DNA of 64,000 bases, taken from contig OY992832.1 of the NCBI GenBank assembly GCA_963921425.1, forward strand, positions 29,849,489 through 29,913,488, written 5' to 3'. Shown one piece after another: positions 47,206 through 59,800 of this stretch. Numbering within the stretch: position 1 is the stretch's first letter; each line of letters opens with the position of its first letter. The notes under the pieces are model-generated. The model had not been told where the DNA came from. It made no database searches and was given only the letters and a program-made list of their open reading frames with translations. Made by a program: the position numbers and the translations under genes. The stretch is from Dryas octopetala (Eukaryota > Streptophyta > Magnoliopsida > Rosales > Rosaceae).

Positions 47206-47757
47206 GAGAAAATTACAGATGTGGTTCACTTATTTTATACTTAGTTCAATTTTAGTTCATAATCTTTTTTAAGTTCTGTTTTGGTCCACTAATTGATTCA
47301 TATATTTGTTCAATAAAGGTTCAGATTTCTGACTTTAAATTCTTTGAGTTACGTTTTCTTTAATTATAATTGAAGTATAAGTTATATTTCATCATTTTTT
47401 AGTCATAGGAATCAATTTAGAGTATTAAAATCTAAGAGAATTGAGATTGGGTGAAGTTTGAAAAATTGGCAGTTTCGAGTACCATACTTTGGGATCAATT
47501 ATCTTAAGTTTTAGAACTCCAATTTGAATGATTTTTATATGGTTGTAAAATGAAGATGCATAGGTTTAAAACAAGTATATGTTTGCTGAATTTTTGTGAG
47601 ATCTGATAGGGTAAAAGGGAGGCAAGATTTGAGAAAACAAATCTGGATCTTTATTGAACAAGTAGAACAATTAGTGGATCAAAACAGAATTTAAAAAAAA
47701 ATCGTGGACCCAAATTAACTAGTTATAAAATAAGTAGAGTAAATCTGTAATTTCTTG
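47206..47757. mobile_element. Mutator-like foldback element, 552 bp
   Basis: The ends are GAGAAAATTACAGAT and, inverted, CAAGAAATTACAGAT. Arms with TTATTTTATA and TAGTTCAATTTTAG are matched in reverse on the right. A perfect 10-bp duplication TTAAAAACTT flanks it at 47196-47205 and 47758-47767. No coding capacity. A relative lies at 54327-54916. It sits about 140 bp before the TATA box of extensin 2. Confidence 0.75.
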
Positions 47758-47898
47758 TTAAAAACTTCGAGTACAATTTGGAAGAAAGTTCATACCATAT
47801 TTTATATCACTCCTGTTATGTTGAATAAACAAAACACCTTGGCCAAAAAAAAAAAAGAATAAACTAAACACGTCTTATTCAAAATGATTAGAAAGACT

Positions 47899-47908
47899 GC
47901 TATAAAAG
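47899..47908 (+). promoter_or_regulatory. TATA box of extensin 2
   Basis: GCTATAAAAG lies about 90 bp before the ATG at 47993, a normal spacing. Confidence 0.7.
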
Positions 47909-47992
47909 GGCCAGCTCTCACACCCTTAACCAAACAAGTAGAATCAAGAACTACATATTTTGGCAATAAGAGCTGAAATAATATTGCCAGAA

Positions 47993-49105
47993 ATGGGAAC
48001 CTTGGGGCATTGGCCTACAATGTTATTTCGGGTGGCTTTGTGCCTCTTAGCCACTAGTGTGCTTGCCAATAAGCCTTACACTTATGCTTCACCAACGCCA
48101 CCACCCGACCACACAAAGCATTACCACAATTACCCACCTTACCACTACAAGTCACCACCACCACCACCTCCATCACCATCACCCCCTCCACCTTATCACT
48201 ATAAGTCTCCACCACCACCATCTCATTCCCCACCTCCTCCATACATTTATAAGTCTCCCCCACCCCCATCACCCTCACCACCTGGTCCATACATGTACAA
48301 ATCTCCTCCACCCCCTTCCCCATCACCTCCTCCTCCCTACATCTATAAATCACCACCACCACCTCCTTTCATATACAAATCTCCACCTCCACCATCTCCA
48401 CCACCACCTCCTCCTTACGTTTACAAATCTCCACCTCCACCATCTCCATCACCACCTCCTCCTTATGTTTACAAGTCTCCACCACCACCATCTCCATCAC
48501 CACCTTCTCCTTATGTCTACAAATCTCCGCCTCCGCCATCTCCTTCACCACCACCTCCTTACGTCTACAAATCCCCACCACCGCCATCACAATCACCTCC
48601 ACCTCCATATATCTACAAATCTCCACCACCACCATCTCCATCACCACCTCCACCATACATCTATAAGTCCCCACCTCCCCCTTCACCCTCACCACCTCCT
48701 CCTTATGTGTACAAATCTCCACCACCACCATCTCCATCACCACCTCCACCTTACATCTACAAGTCCCCACCTCCCCCTTCACCCTCACCACCTCCTCCTT
48801 ATGTGTACAAATCTCCACCAACTCCATCCCCATCACCTCCTCCTCCCTACATTTATAAATCACCTCCACCACCCTCACCCTCACCTCCACCACCATACCA
48901 TTACAAGTCACCCCCACCTCCATCACCATCACCATCACCTCCCCCTCTTTATGTCTACAAGTCACCACCACCACCATCACCTTCACCTCCTCCTCCATAT
49001 ATCTACAAGTCCCCACCTCCACCTCCACCATCACCTTCCCCCCCACCTCCTTACCACTACAAGTCTCCACCTCCACCTTCTCCATCACCACCACCTCCAT
49101 ACTAG
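47993..49105 (+). CDS. Extensin 2, C-terminus truncated by a stop codon, 370 aa
   Basis: A secreted hydroxyproline-rich wall glycoprotein like extensin 1. The ATG at 47993 gives a signal peptide (hydrophobic MLFRVALCLLATSVLA), then a short His/Tyr/Thr-rich region, then about 20 repeats built on SPPPPSPSPPPPYVYK. These are more variable than in extensin 1, with Y(V/I/H/M)YK and a few SPPPPPF, SPPGP, SPPTP and SQSPPPP variants. The frame meets TAG at 49103-49105 exactly where the residue between two Tyr of a YxYK motif should be. Reading on in the same frame gives 26 more typical residues (with QYYYRSPPPP) to TAA at 49184-49186. The stop is therefore probably a single-base nonsense change. The product may still be secreted and cross-linked. 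Confidence 0.9.
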   Translation: MGTLGHWPTMLFRVALCLLATSVLANKPYTYASPTPPPDHTKHYHNYPPYHYKSPPPPPPSPSPPPPYHYKSPPPPSHSPPPPYIYKSPPPPSPSPPGPYMYKSPPPPSPSPPPPYIYKSPPPPPFIYKSPPPPSPPPPPPYVYKSPPPPSPSPPPPYVYKSPPPPSPSPPSPYVYKSPPPPSPSPPPPYVYKSPPPPSQSPPPPYIYKSPPPPSPSPPPPYIYKSPPPPSPSPPPPYVYKSPPPPSPSPPPPYIYKSPPPPSPSPPPPYVYKSPPTPSPSPPPPYIYKSPPPPSPSPPPPYHYKSPPPPSPSPSPPPLYVYKSPPPPSPSPPPPYIYKSPPPPPPSPSPPPPYHYKSPPPPSPSPPPPY

Positions 49106-49186
49106 TACAAGTCACCTCCTCCATTGAAGTCTCCACCACCTCCCCAATATTACTATAGATCACCTCCACCTCCAAAACACTACTAA

Positions 49187-50214
49187 TTAAGCTTGCAAGG
49201 CACAACGGTTACATGCAGCCACTAGAAATAATGATCTCTTTGAATAACTACTTCGTTTTTTGGACGTTGGGAACCATTTTCTTAGCTTTGTTTCTTTTCA
49301 TGACAAAAAATTTAGTGCATGTATTTGTGGATAATAAGGGTCTAACAGAACCCTTCCTGTATGCTCTTGTAAGCACTCATAATTGTACTACTTCTATAAA
49401 GAAATGAAAGCAAAGAACATTTCATGTACGTAGTCTATTTAGAATTTTATTAATATTTATGAGTACGTACTACTTTGGATTTAATAAGTTATGTGCTAGC
49501 TTCCTGTTGAAAACTCAAAATTATACCATTGATTAATTAATATAAGATTATTATTAAAGGATTGAGGGAGCATTTTAATATTATAATTAAGTTGATCTTT
49601 CTAATAGCTAGCATATATGTCAAACTATTAAATAGAAGTAACAGCCAAATTTATAATAGATTTGGTACATGGATTTTTCAAATTCTATCAACTGGGCACG
49701 CCCACGCAAAATTAAAGAATAATTTGAGTTGACTTCATGTAGAAATTAAGTTTACTGCAAATCATGACTCAACCAACAAATATTTTCAACGTCATCCATT
49801 TGTTATAATTCCCACTCGATCTCGATACTTTGCTGGCATCTACAAATAGTTTACAGAAAATTGATGGGCACTTTATATGTTTTCTTTTAATCCAACAATA
49901 TTAAGATCGATAATAAAAAAAACTAAGAAGAGTCGAACTCAGAACTTTGAGAATTAATATTTATAATACAAAATTAGATATACATATATATGATTTTTGT
50001 TGAAACTCAAGAGTTTTTCATTTTTAGTTTAAACCAGTTTGTCATAATGTCATGTCGGATGACTTTCCTTTTAGATTTTTCTGATTCAACTCTATTATTT
50101 AAAGTTCCTATATTGTCCTTTTGTGTTTAAATGCTAACTTTTAATGTGGAATTAATAAATTCCCATTTTAAGTAATTGAAAATTATAAAATATATACATA
50201 AATATATATATATA
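49187..50214. other. Downstream of extensin 2, nothing recognised
   Basis: Includes the likely 3' untranslated region of extensin 2, then AT-rich intergenic DNA. A short open frame near 49213-49407 has no recognisable domain. Confidence 0.35.
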
Positions 50215-50611
50215 GGCTCATTCTATTGAGGTATATCTCAACTTATTTATGTTGAGGTATACTCTATTGGGGTCCACACGAGTCATTTTGTGTCGATTCG
50301 AATCGTTCAATTTTTACATCTCCATTGATAGATCATTCTTGCAAAAAATTAACCAAATCGGAAATCATTTACCTATCTAACTTTGATCAAATAAATAGAC
50401 GAACCAAATATTTTCAATGAAACCGTTCATTTGTTTGATCAAAGTTAGATAGGCAAATGATTTTCGATTTGACTAATTTTTTGCAAGGATGATCTATCAA
50501 TGAAGATGATCCTTGCGAACGGTTCGGATCGACACAAAACGATTCGTGTGGGCCCCAACAAGGTCATACCTCAACATAAATAAGTTGAGGTATACTTCAA
50601 TAGAAGGAGCC
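50215..50611. repeat. Foldback MITE, 397 bp
   Basis: Nearly the whole element is an inverted repeat. The left end is GGCTCATTCTATTGAGGTAT and the right end is ATACTTCAATAGAAGGAGCC. Both arms contain CAACTTATTTATGTTGAGG or its reverse and a GATCAAAGTTAGATAGGCAAA block or its reverse. It is flanked by TA repeats, so the target duplication is unclear. No coding capacity. Confidence 0.8.
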
Positions 50612-52262
50612 TGTATATATATATAAGCACTCTAAAGCCAACTGGTCATGTTAATACGAATCTAACCATCATTTTGGGCCCACCACATGAGTAAAAATTT
50701 CTAAACCCAAGACACCAACTCGATCATCCCAAGCCAAACAAACAAACTTGTAAAACAAGTGGATAATTATCGAATTGAGGCCACCCTATCAAAGTAACCG
50801 AATGATGTAATGTTGAGGCCAGTGTGTGAGTAGATAGGCGTTGGACACTGGGTTAGAGCTCCTCCAATCTCTCATGCAATTAACTGTCATGTTGTTGGAC
50901 TTTAACTGATCAACCTCCAGACTTAAAATTAAAATTGGACCTAAGTGAAAACCCTAGGATAAGCTTAGAAAAAACAGATATTTAGTCTAAGCTAGTTTGG
51001 TTTCAAGAATGTTTTGGGAACATAGGACCGAATAGCTCCCCCAGTCTTTCATGCACTGACATAGTCATGCTGTTGGATTTCAACTAATCAACCTCCATAC
51101 TTAAAATTAAAATTGGACTTAAATAGTTCTAGAATTTTCTAGGAACATAGGACCAAAAGTAAAAGTCATGTCAAAACTCTATCAAAATTTACTTTTGACT
51201 AAACTATTGTCAAATTTGGATCTTCAGTTACCTAGAAAAGAGACTAAGGATAGTACGTGGTGCTATGAAAGCGCACAAAAGTTAAATTTGGATACCAAGT
51301 AGAGAGATTCTCACACCCTGACTATTAGGACATTTTTCTGTATGTATGTATGATATTAAATATTGTAGCCTACGAAAATTGCATCGTTTTCGTATGCCAT
51401 ATTGTATGGTTTTGCTATCATTTATAGTTGAATGATATGAGAGTAAAGGGTTGCATTGTGGAAGATCTTTAGTTTTGATCTCCTAAACTGTCGGAGAGGT
51501 TTGTAAAGATGAGGTAGTTGATTTGTACGATTAGGAAGCTAACTTATGTGGTATTTACTATTTATCATATAATGAATACTCTCTTTATAGTACTGATCGA
51601 GCTTTTCTTTTGGTAAATGTTGTTGGTTGTTTTATGTTCGATGATCAAATATAATCTAAACTTGTGTGCCCGTTGCGTTTTAAGAGGTCATATCCTCACA
51701 TTCAAGCATTTGTGGATTTCAACTATCATTATTAATTTTGGTTGCGTTTTAAGAGGTCATATCCTCACATTCAAGCATTTGTGGATTTCAACAATCATTA
51801 ATTTTGGTTTTGTGGGTGATTCCTTTCAAACTATTTTATCATTGGCTATACTTACTAAATATTTTACTTATTATTTTCAAACTTCGGAAGCATCGCTGAG
51901 AGGAAACACTACCCCAAGTACTCCCAAAAAAAAAAAAAAGCATTTTACACATCTAACCAACCTATGAATTGAGTCTAACCAGTCTGACCAGTACAGGAAC
52001 AGCAGGGAAGACATAAGATCAATCATATAAACTCAAAGCATGTTCCTACTTCTATGGCAACCGATCTGTATTCATTTCATGAGTGCTGATCACATTGAGC
52101 GTCCCCGTGGTTGTGGCTGAGCAACATGCACAGTTGTCGTCCGATGTGCCGACTCTCACATCCATCGTTCAATCAACACAACACACAACACACAACACGG
52201 CACACCTCACAAATCCATGAGGATGAGTCTACAGATCAGAATTCTTCACTTAATAATATTTT
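50612..52262. other. Intergenic with two imperfect tandem repeats
   Basis: Around 50861-50945 and 51028-51115 a block recurs (CTCATGCAATTAACTG against TTCATGCACTGACATAG, then GTTGTTGGACTTTAACTGATC against GCTGTTGGATTTCAACTAATC). A 69-bp tandem duplication starts at 51675 and 51744 (GCGTTTTAAGAGGTCATATC). No gene is supported. Confidence 0.5.
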
Positions 52263-52266
52263 CTCA

Positions 52267-52272
52267 TTTATT
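52267..52272 (-). terminator. Candidate polyadenylation signal of the RING E3 gene
   Basis: AATAAA on the minus strand about 125 bp past the stop codon at 52398-52396. Confidence 0.5.
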
Positions 52273-52395
52273 ATAATAGCTAACGCAATGCTTCTACAAG
52301 TGAAGTGGAAAAATGAAACAAGCATCTCTGTATAACCAAATTTGAAGAACAAAGAAAAATATTTGAAGGCTCTCTCTTCTTTAAGCTCATCAGGA

Positions 52396-53803
52396 TCATT
52401 TCTCGCACTTCGACACATCACCAAACACCTCAGTGTAACATATTGGGCAAGCCTGAAAAAAAAAAGATACTGTCAGCTAAACTTGGGTCATTGCTAAAAT
52501 AAGCCAGTACATTCTAAGCATCGACATATTTATCTTTATATAAAAAAAAAAATAAAAATAAAAATAGATAAACAAAAAAACAAAACAAAACAAGAACAGC
52601 TTGCCTTGTTGATGCTAAGCCATCTGGTCCCACAACCAGCATGATAAAGGTGTTTGCACGGTAGAGTGATCCGCCGGTCCCCTCGTTTATATTCCATCTG
52701 GCAAATCACACATCTACATCCAACAAGGAAATAATAGTCAATTTTATCCAAAGGAAACAGTACCCATAGAAAGATGCGCCATACAAGAGATGGAAAATTA
52801 CAAATGGCCAGTGTTATTGGCACTCCATTTTAGTTTCCTGCACTTCGAGAGTTAGTGCAGGAAAATTATACATATTTATTTTGAAGTGAAATGAGGAGTC
52901 CTAATCACATTATCCTTACAATTACAACTGGTCACAGTAGCAATTCCTCTGCATAGATAGATCCAAAAAACTGCTAAATAGTAGAAGGGAACTAAACTAA
53001 AGTACTCACCGATTTAGGAGTGTCCATTGATTTAAAACCATTAAATTTTAGCAAAACTCAGTCTGATCCTATATTGGTCGATTTGTTGATTTATAATCCA
53101 AACCAATCAAATGCAATCTAAGGTTGTATAACTTATTGATGAATGAAAGAAAAAAAAATTAAAGAGAAAATAAATTGTCGTCAAAGCCTAGATATAAGTC
53201 ATATGACATGAAGATTGAAGAGAAAAATATAATATTACCAAACAGTAAATTTTGGTCTTGCAGTGTAAGAACCAGAGACTACCCCAGTAAACTAGTAACC
53301 AGCACCTGACATGATAGTCCTCATTATACCTTCTCAGTTCCCACCTCATACAAAAAAACAAGTCTACCCCAGTGAATGGCTATGTGAGACATATATTTCT
53401 ATCAGAGATAGCAAACCACAAGATTGCCCAAGACCCAAATAGGAAAATGAAGCATGCAGCTGAAAACCAAGTCCTTACTTTTAAGCTTGACAATAAGACA
53501 CCTTGCCAACAATAAGCAAAATCTAAAGTGATGTCCAGTTCGCTGCATTACATCTACCATGTGCAACAAGGGAAATTCCTGACTGATATAAAATCATACA
53601 ACCTATCTGCATTCCCCAAATAATCTAAAGAATCCAAAAATTTCTTTTTCGGGAGAAATTGAAACAAAAAGAGAATCAAGGACAAAGTTACTCTTGCAAA
53701 CACTAGTAAATATAAACCTAACCAGTGTCTTAATGAACCATAAGAGATTCCATAACATAGGGCATTAGAGTTCAGATTTCCAATTTTCATCTGAGAGACT
53801 GGT

Positions 53804-53859
<56 letters not shown>

Positions 53860-56800
53860 AAGTTATCACATTTTAACAAATGCACGTTCAATCAGTGTAT
53901 ACCTCTCATCTCGTGATTTCTTTCTTGAAAAGAAGCTGCATTTGTACTTTGAGATTGGAAGCAAAGATATCTGATCTTGGGAAAGACCTCGACTTTGAGT
54001 TCCAACTGCCTCACCTAACTCGAGTAACTCCTGAACATGAAAAATATTCAGTAATATTATTCAAAAATGTAAAAAAACAAAACATAAGCATCCAAATAAA
54101 TGTTAATAACTACTAGATGTTCCCATACAATACGACGTGATGATACAACTACTAAAACTAAGGATGATGGAGTTAGATTTCACCATGAATACAACTCTAT
54201 AGCCAGATCCTAAGTCACATCCACAATTGAAAGCTAATGAGACTAGGCAGGAATATGATATGCCCAATCATACTTCTATTCCAACGCTCAAAATAAAATG
54301 ACGTAATCCAACTTATAATGAATTAAGAGGAAATGACGCTCAAAATAAAATGACATAATCCAACTTATATGATATGCCCAGATTTGGTCTATTTATTTTA
54401 TACCTAGTTCAATTTTGGTCCACGATTTTTTTTAAGTTCTGTTTTGGTCCACTAATTGTTTCACTTGTTCAATAAAGGTCCAGATTTGTGACTTTAAATT
54501 CTTTGGGTTGTGTTTTCTTCAATTATAATTGAAGTATAAGTTATATTTCATCATTTTTTAGTCATAGAAACCAATTTGGAGTATTGTAATCTAAGAGAAT
54601 TGAGATTGGGTGAAATTTGAAAAATTGGCAGTTTCGGGTACCCTACTTTGGAGTCAATTATCTTGAGTTTTATAACTCCAATTTGAATGATCTTTATATG
54701 GTTGTAAAGAAGAGATGCATAGTTTTTAAACAAGTATATGTTTGCTGAATTTGGCTGAGATTTGATAGAGTAAAAGGCAGGCTAAATTTGAAAAAACAAA
54801 TCTGGATCTTTATTAAACAAGTGGAACAATTAATGGACTAAAACATAACTTAAAAAAGATTGTGAACCAAAATTGAACTAGATATAAAATAAGTGGACTA
54901 AATCTGTAATTTCCTCATGAATTAAATATCAAAGTAACGACTCCATATATATGAACATAAAAATAAATTCCAACAATGTTTGACATGAATTTTGGGAAGA
55001 CAAGGTGAGAGGGGGAGGCACTTATGAAATATAGGTGAGCCTAGTAGTCATGCTATAGCTACCACCACTTAATTAGGCTTCAAGCGAGATAACTGGATCT
55101 GCTACACCAATACAAAAAGAATATAGGTAGCAGTTAAGAAAACAAAATTACAATAAAAATAATGACAACGAAAACTGACTTCAAGGATATGCCCAGTGCC
55201 AAGCAGAAAATTATGCAGAGCTGGGAGATAGAAAAGCAAAGAATTGGAGTCCTAGAAATTTACAAGAATCTCCTCATTAAGAACAAACAGCAAATTAAGA
55301 AGTCATGCAATGATTATTTAGCACACAAGTAATGCTGCTACCAATGAAGTAAACCTGTACCATCAAGACAAGGTACAGAAAAACACAGTTAAAACTTCAA
55401 ATCTATGTTTCCAAGCTTGGTGAATGTAAATAGGTAAATGAAATTTATTTCAGTATAAAACTTGACCAAAATATCCATTTGTTACCATAATGAATACACA
55501 ACCTAGTGAAAAATAAAAAACTTTTCAATAGATTAGACATATTATATGAAATAATGATAGAATTGTATTATCCAAATGGTGAGAAAGAAAGTGAAAGTAT
55601 ATTAACTCTAACCTCGTAAGTCATGCTATCAGGATCAATATTGTCTTGCCAAATAACCTGCATCTTTAACAGTAAAGATACTCTAATTAATCAATATATT
55701 GAACTCATTATATTTCTCATATAAACACAACCTTATATATTAATAAGATAACTGAAAAATTTGAATGCAATAATGATCTAGAGCAAAATTTCCAGGTACA
55801 AAAGCTACAATTAAGATACTTTAGGAAGAAAAAAAAAATCAGGAAGAGGCCTGCCTAGGTGTGATGATTTAATCACCTAATACTTCCATTCAGCCCCCTA
55901 TATAGGTGCTTGTGTTCATATGTGTTGCATATAGGCATAGTCACATACATGAATACATGAGTTAGCGTGTATATAGGTTTTACTTATTTAGCTAGGGGTT
56001 AATGTCATAACTGTAAAGTTGACTTACCCTATTTGGTCTTTGTACTCTTGTATAAATATACCTTGATATATGAAATTAAATCATTCAATCATATTCTAAT
56101 TTGGTATCAGAGCCCTAGGGTTTTTTTCTTTAAGATTTTTTTTTCTGTCGCTACAGAAACATCGCTGCCACAGTACTCCAACGCTACAGTACTTCACCAC
56201 TGCTACAGTACTTCACCACTGCTACAGTAACGCCTCTGCTACAGTACTCCGACGCTACAGTACCATCAGAAAAAAAATAAAATAAAAATCTCACTAGGCT
56301 AAAGATTTCCGCTGCCTACTCTCTTTGCTGAAAAATAAAATTCCTAATTTCTACAGCTGCTGCCTTTTCCAGAGAAAAGCGACCCCAGCCTCTCTTTGTG
56401 CTGCCGCTGTGTCTACTTCTTTTCGAAAACCCTAGCCACAATCGTCTTCTACAAAACACTAGATGCAATCTTCTTCTGCAAGACACATGGTTGATGGAAC
56501 ATGATCCAGTTTTGACCTCAAGTCCTCTCCGATCCTTGAGAATAAGGTGTCATCTACTGTGACCATTCAGGAGACTTCTTCTCCAATCCATATCAAATTG
56601 GATGACACAAATTATCACATTTGGTCTAAGATTCTGGAGATGCATATTGCCGACATAAAGAAGAAGGGCTATATTACAGGGAGAAAGGTTGCACCTGCAG
56701 AGGCAGATCCTGCCTATGATGAGTGGGAAGCTGAGGATGCTCTAGTCAAGTCATGGCTCATCAACTCCATGATGCCTAACCTCATGTCTCATTTTGTTCA

Positions 56801-59800
56801 GTGTGGAAAAGCGAAGGAGGTTTGGGATGCTGTTAAGAGGAGCTATCTTGATGCCTCTGATTCGTCTCAGGTTTATGAATTGATGAAGAAGACCTTTCAA
56901 TTGCGTCAGGGTGGCCGATCTCTCACAGAGTACTACAATGAGGTGAACTCCATTTTCATGGAGTTAGATTATCGAAGGCTTAATGATATGGAGTGTACGG
57001 CTGATGCTGAGAAACAAAGGAAGCGTATCGCTGAGGATCAAGTTTATATGTTTCTTGCAGGTCTTGATCACAGTTTGGATCAGGTCAGCAGTCGTGTTTT
57101 GACTGCTTCTCCTTTACCAAGCCTGGAAGAAGCCTACTCACTGGTTTGTCGCGAAGCACAACGACAGGTCACCATGAGCACTGAAGATAGTTATGAGGCT
57201 TCAGCCCTGGTAGTCCAGAAGAGCAGTTTTCGGCCTGCTCCTCTTGCTGGTTCCTTTGAGCCTTCTGCTCGTCTCTGTACTTTTTGCAATGGTATTCGAC
57301 ATACAGTAGATGTTTGCTGGAAGAAGCATTGTTATCCGGAGTGATATAAGCTTAAGCAAGCCGAGCGGAAAAACAAAAAATGTTCTTAGGTTGCTCTTGG
57401 AGACGCCTCTCTCTCTTCTGCTTCTCAGGTTTCTTGAGTTTCTTCTCACGGAGGTAATTATGGTTTGACCTTTCTTTCTTCTACTAACAATACTTGGGTT
57501 ATTGATTCAGGGGCGACTGATTATATGACTAGTCATTTTTCCTTGTATAAATCTCTAATGTCTCCGCCTGTTAAGTCTGTTCAAGTTGCCAATGGGACTC
57601 CCATGCCGATTACAAGGGCCGGGACCGTCTCTTTTTCCCTTTCACTATCCATGTCTTCTGTGTTGCTTGCCCCCTACCCTTTCAAATAGTCTTATTTCCA
57701 TTAGTCAGCTTACCAAGAGTCTTAATTGTTTTGTAATCTTTTATTCTACTCATTGTGTGTTTCAGGACAATCTCACGAAGACGACGATTGTCACTGGTAG
57801 AGAGAGGGGAGGACTTTACTACTTGGAAGGGGCTAGACAGTTGCAGTCAGAGTCTGGCCGTGGGTTTCAAGTTGAAAGAGGGAAGTCTGAACAGGAGAAG
57901 ATTATTTTATGGCATTGTCGTCTAGGACATTCATCGTTTCTTTATCTAGAACGTTTGTTTCCTAAGTTATTTCTCAATATTCTTGTTGCTAGTTTACGGT
58001 GTGAACAATGCATTTATGCAAAAAACCATCGTGTTCCTTTTAAAGTCAGTTTCAATAAAAGTCATGTTCCTTTCTCATGTGTTTATACTGATGTTTGGGG
58101 TCCGTTTTCTACCTCTTTTGCTTCTGGTCATAAATACTTTGTCTTTTATTGATGACTGTACTCGGGTGAGCTGGGTGTATTTGCTGAAGTCTAAGAGTGA
58201 GGTTATTCATGTTATTCTTCAATTTTACAAAATGATTGTCACACAGTTTAATTCTCAGCTTCGGGTATTCCGTTCTGACAATGGTCAGGAGTTTGTTAAT
58301 CAATCTCTTACTGATTTCTTCAAACAACATGGCATACCAGACGACGTGTGCTTACACGCCACAACAGAACGGCATAGCAGAACGTAAGAACCGTCATCTT
58401 CTTGAGGTGGCACGGGCCTTATGTTTTACTATGCATGTTCCTAAACGTTTCTGGGCTGATGCTGTCATGACCGCTGTCTTTCTTATTAATCGAATGCCTA
58501 CTCGTATTATTGACTATCAGACTCCATTGAGGATGTTGTCACGGTTTCACTCTATTCCTTCTGCCCTCAATCTTTGCCCTAAGGTCTTTGGTTGTGTTTT
58601 CTATGTCCATGTTCATTCTCTCCACAGGGATCAACTTGATCATCGGCTCTTAAGTGTGTCTTCCTAGGTTACTTTAGTTCCAAAAGGGGTATAAATGTTT
58701 TCATCTTCCCCATGTAAATTCTATGTGTCCATGGATGTTGAGTTCTGTGAACAGGTTTCTTATTTTTCTGGGGAGGTTTCTCTGGATTCTCTTCAGGGGG
58801 AGATTCAAAGGAAGAGGAACGTTTGTGGTTGGCAGAAAAAAAGTTCTAGATTTTGAGTGACATCGAACCAGGGCAAATGGGTGATGAGTTGGAGGTTGAA
58901 CGGCCAAACATATTGTTTGGAAAGGTTTATATCAGGAAGAACAAAACTGATATTGTTGTGCCTCCTAGTGACTCCAATTCTCCCCTTAATGATACTACCA
59001 TGTCATCGGATGACTCTTCTGAAATTGACTCTAAGGTACATGTTTCTTCCCCTATAACATTAGCTTCAGATATTGTCTTGGATTCGGATGACTCTTCTGA
59101 AATTGACTCTGAGGTACATGTTTCTTCCCCTATAACATTAGCTTCAGATATTGTCTTGGATTCTAACCCTACAGCTTCGAAGTCTACTATCTTGGAACTA
59201 CAAGTTGGAGTCTAGGATATGAGATATCCCCTTCGTACTCGCACTGAGCCTGATAGGCTGGGTTTCTCCAACTCATCTTCTAATATTGTTTATCTCATGT
59301 CTGATTTTGTCTCTTATCATCGTCTGTCTCATTCTCACTTAGCTTTTGCCCTTCAGTTATCCTCTGTGTCTATTCCTAGTCATTTTCAGAAAGTTCTTGG
59401 AGATCCTAAGTGGAAGTCTTCTATGGTAGAGGAAATGAAGGCTCTCCAGAAGAATTCTACTTGGGAATTGGTCGAGTTATCTCAGGAAAAGAAGACAGTG
59501 GGGTATAAGTGGGTGTTTACAGTGAAGCATAAGTCAGATGAGACTGTTGACAGGTATAAGGCAAGGTTGGTTGCCAAGGGTTACACTCAGACATATAGGA
59601 TTGATTATCGAGAGACCTTCACTCCTGTGGCCAAGATGAACACTGTTGGAGTTATACTTTCTCTTGCAGCTAATTTGGATTGGCAATTACGACAATTGGA
59701 TGTGAAAGAATGCTTTTTTGCATGGTAATCTGATGGAGGAGGTGTGTATGGATCCTCCTCCGGGATTTACATCAAAAGGAGGTAAGGTATGCACGCTGAA

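Noticed and set aside
47960..47992. Upstream TTG as the start of extensin 2, and GTG at 29398 for extensin 1
   Set aside because: ATG codons at 47993 and 29416 give proper signal peptides. Plant nuclear genes rarely start at TTG or GTG.
48054..49205. Long antisense and shifted frames over extensin 2
   Set aside because: Same low-complexity artefact as for extensin 1.
52536..52823. A 95-codon open frame spanning a RING exon
   Set aside because: It reads through both splice sites of exon 52713-52605. Conserved joins place the coding part only within that exon.
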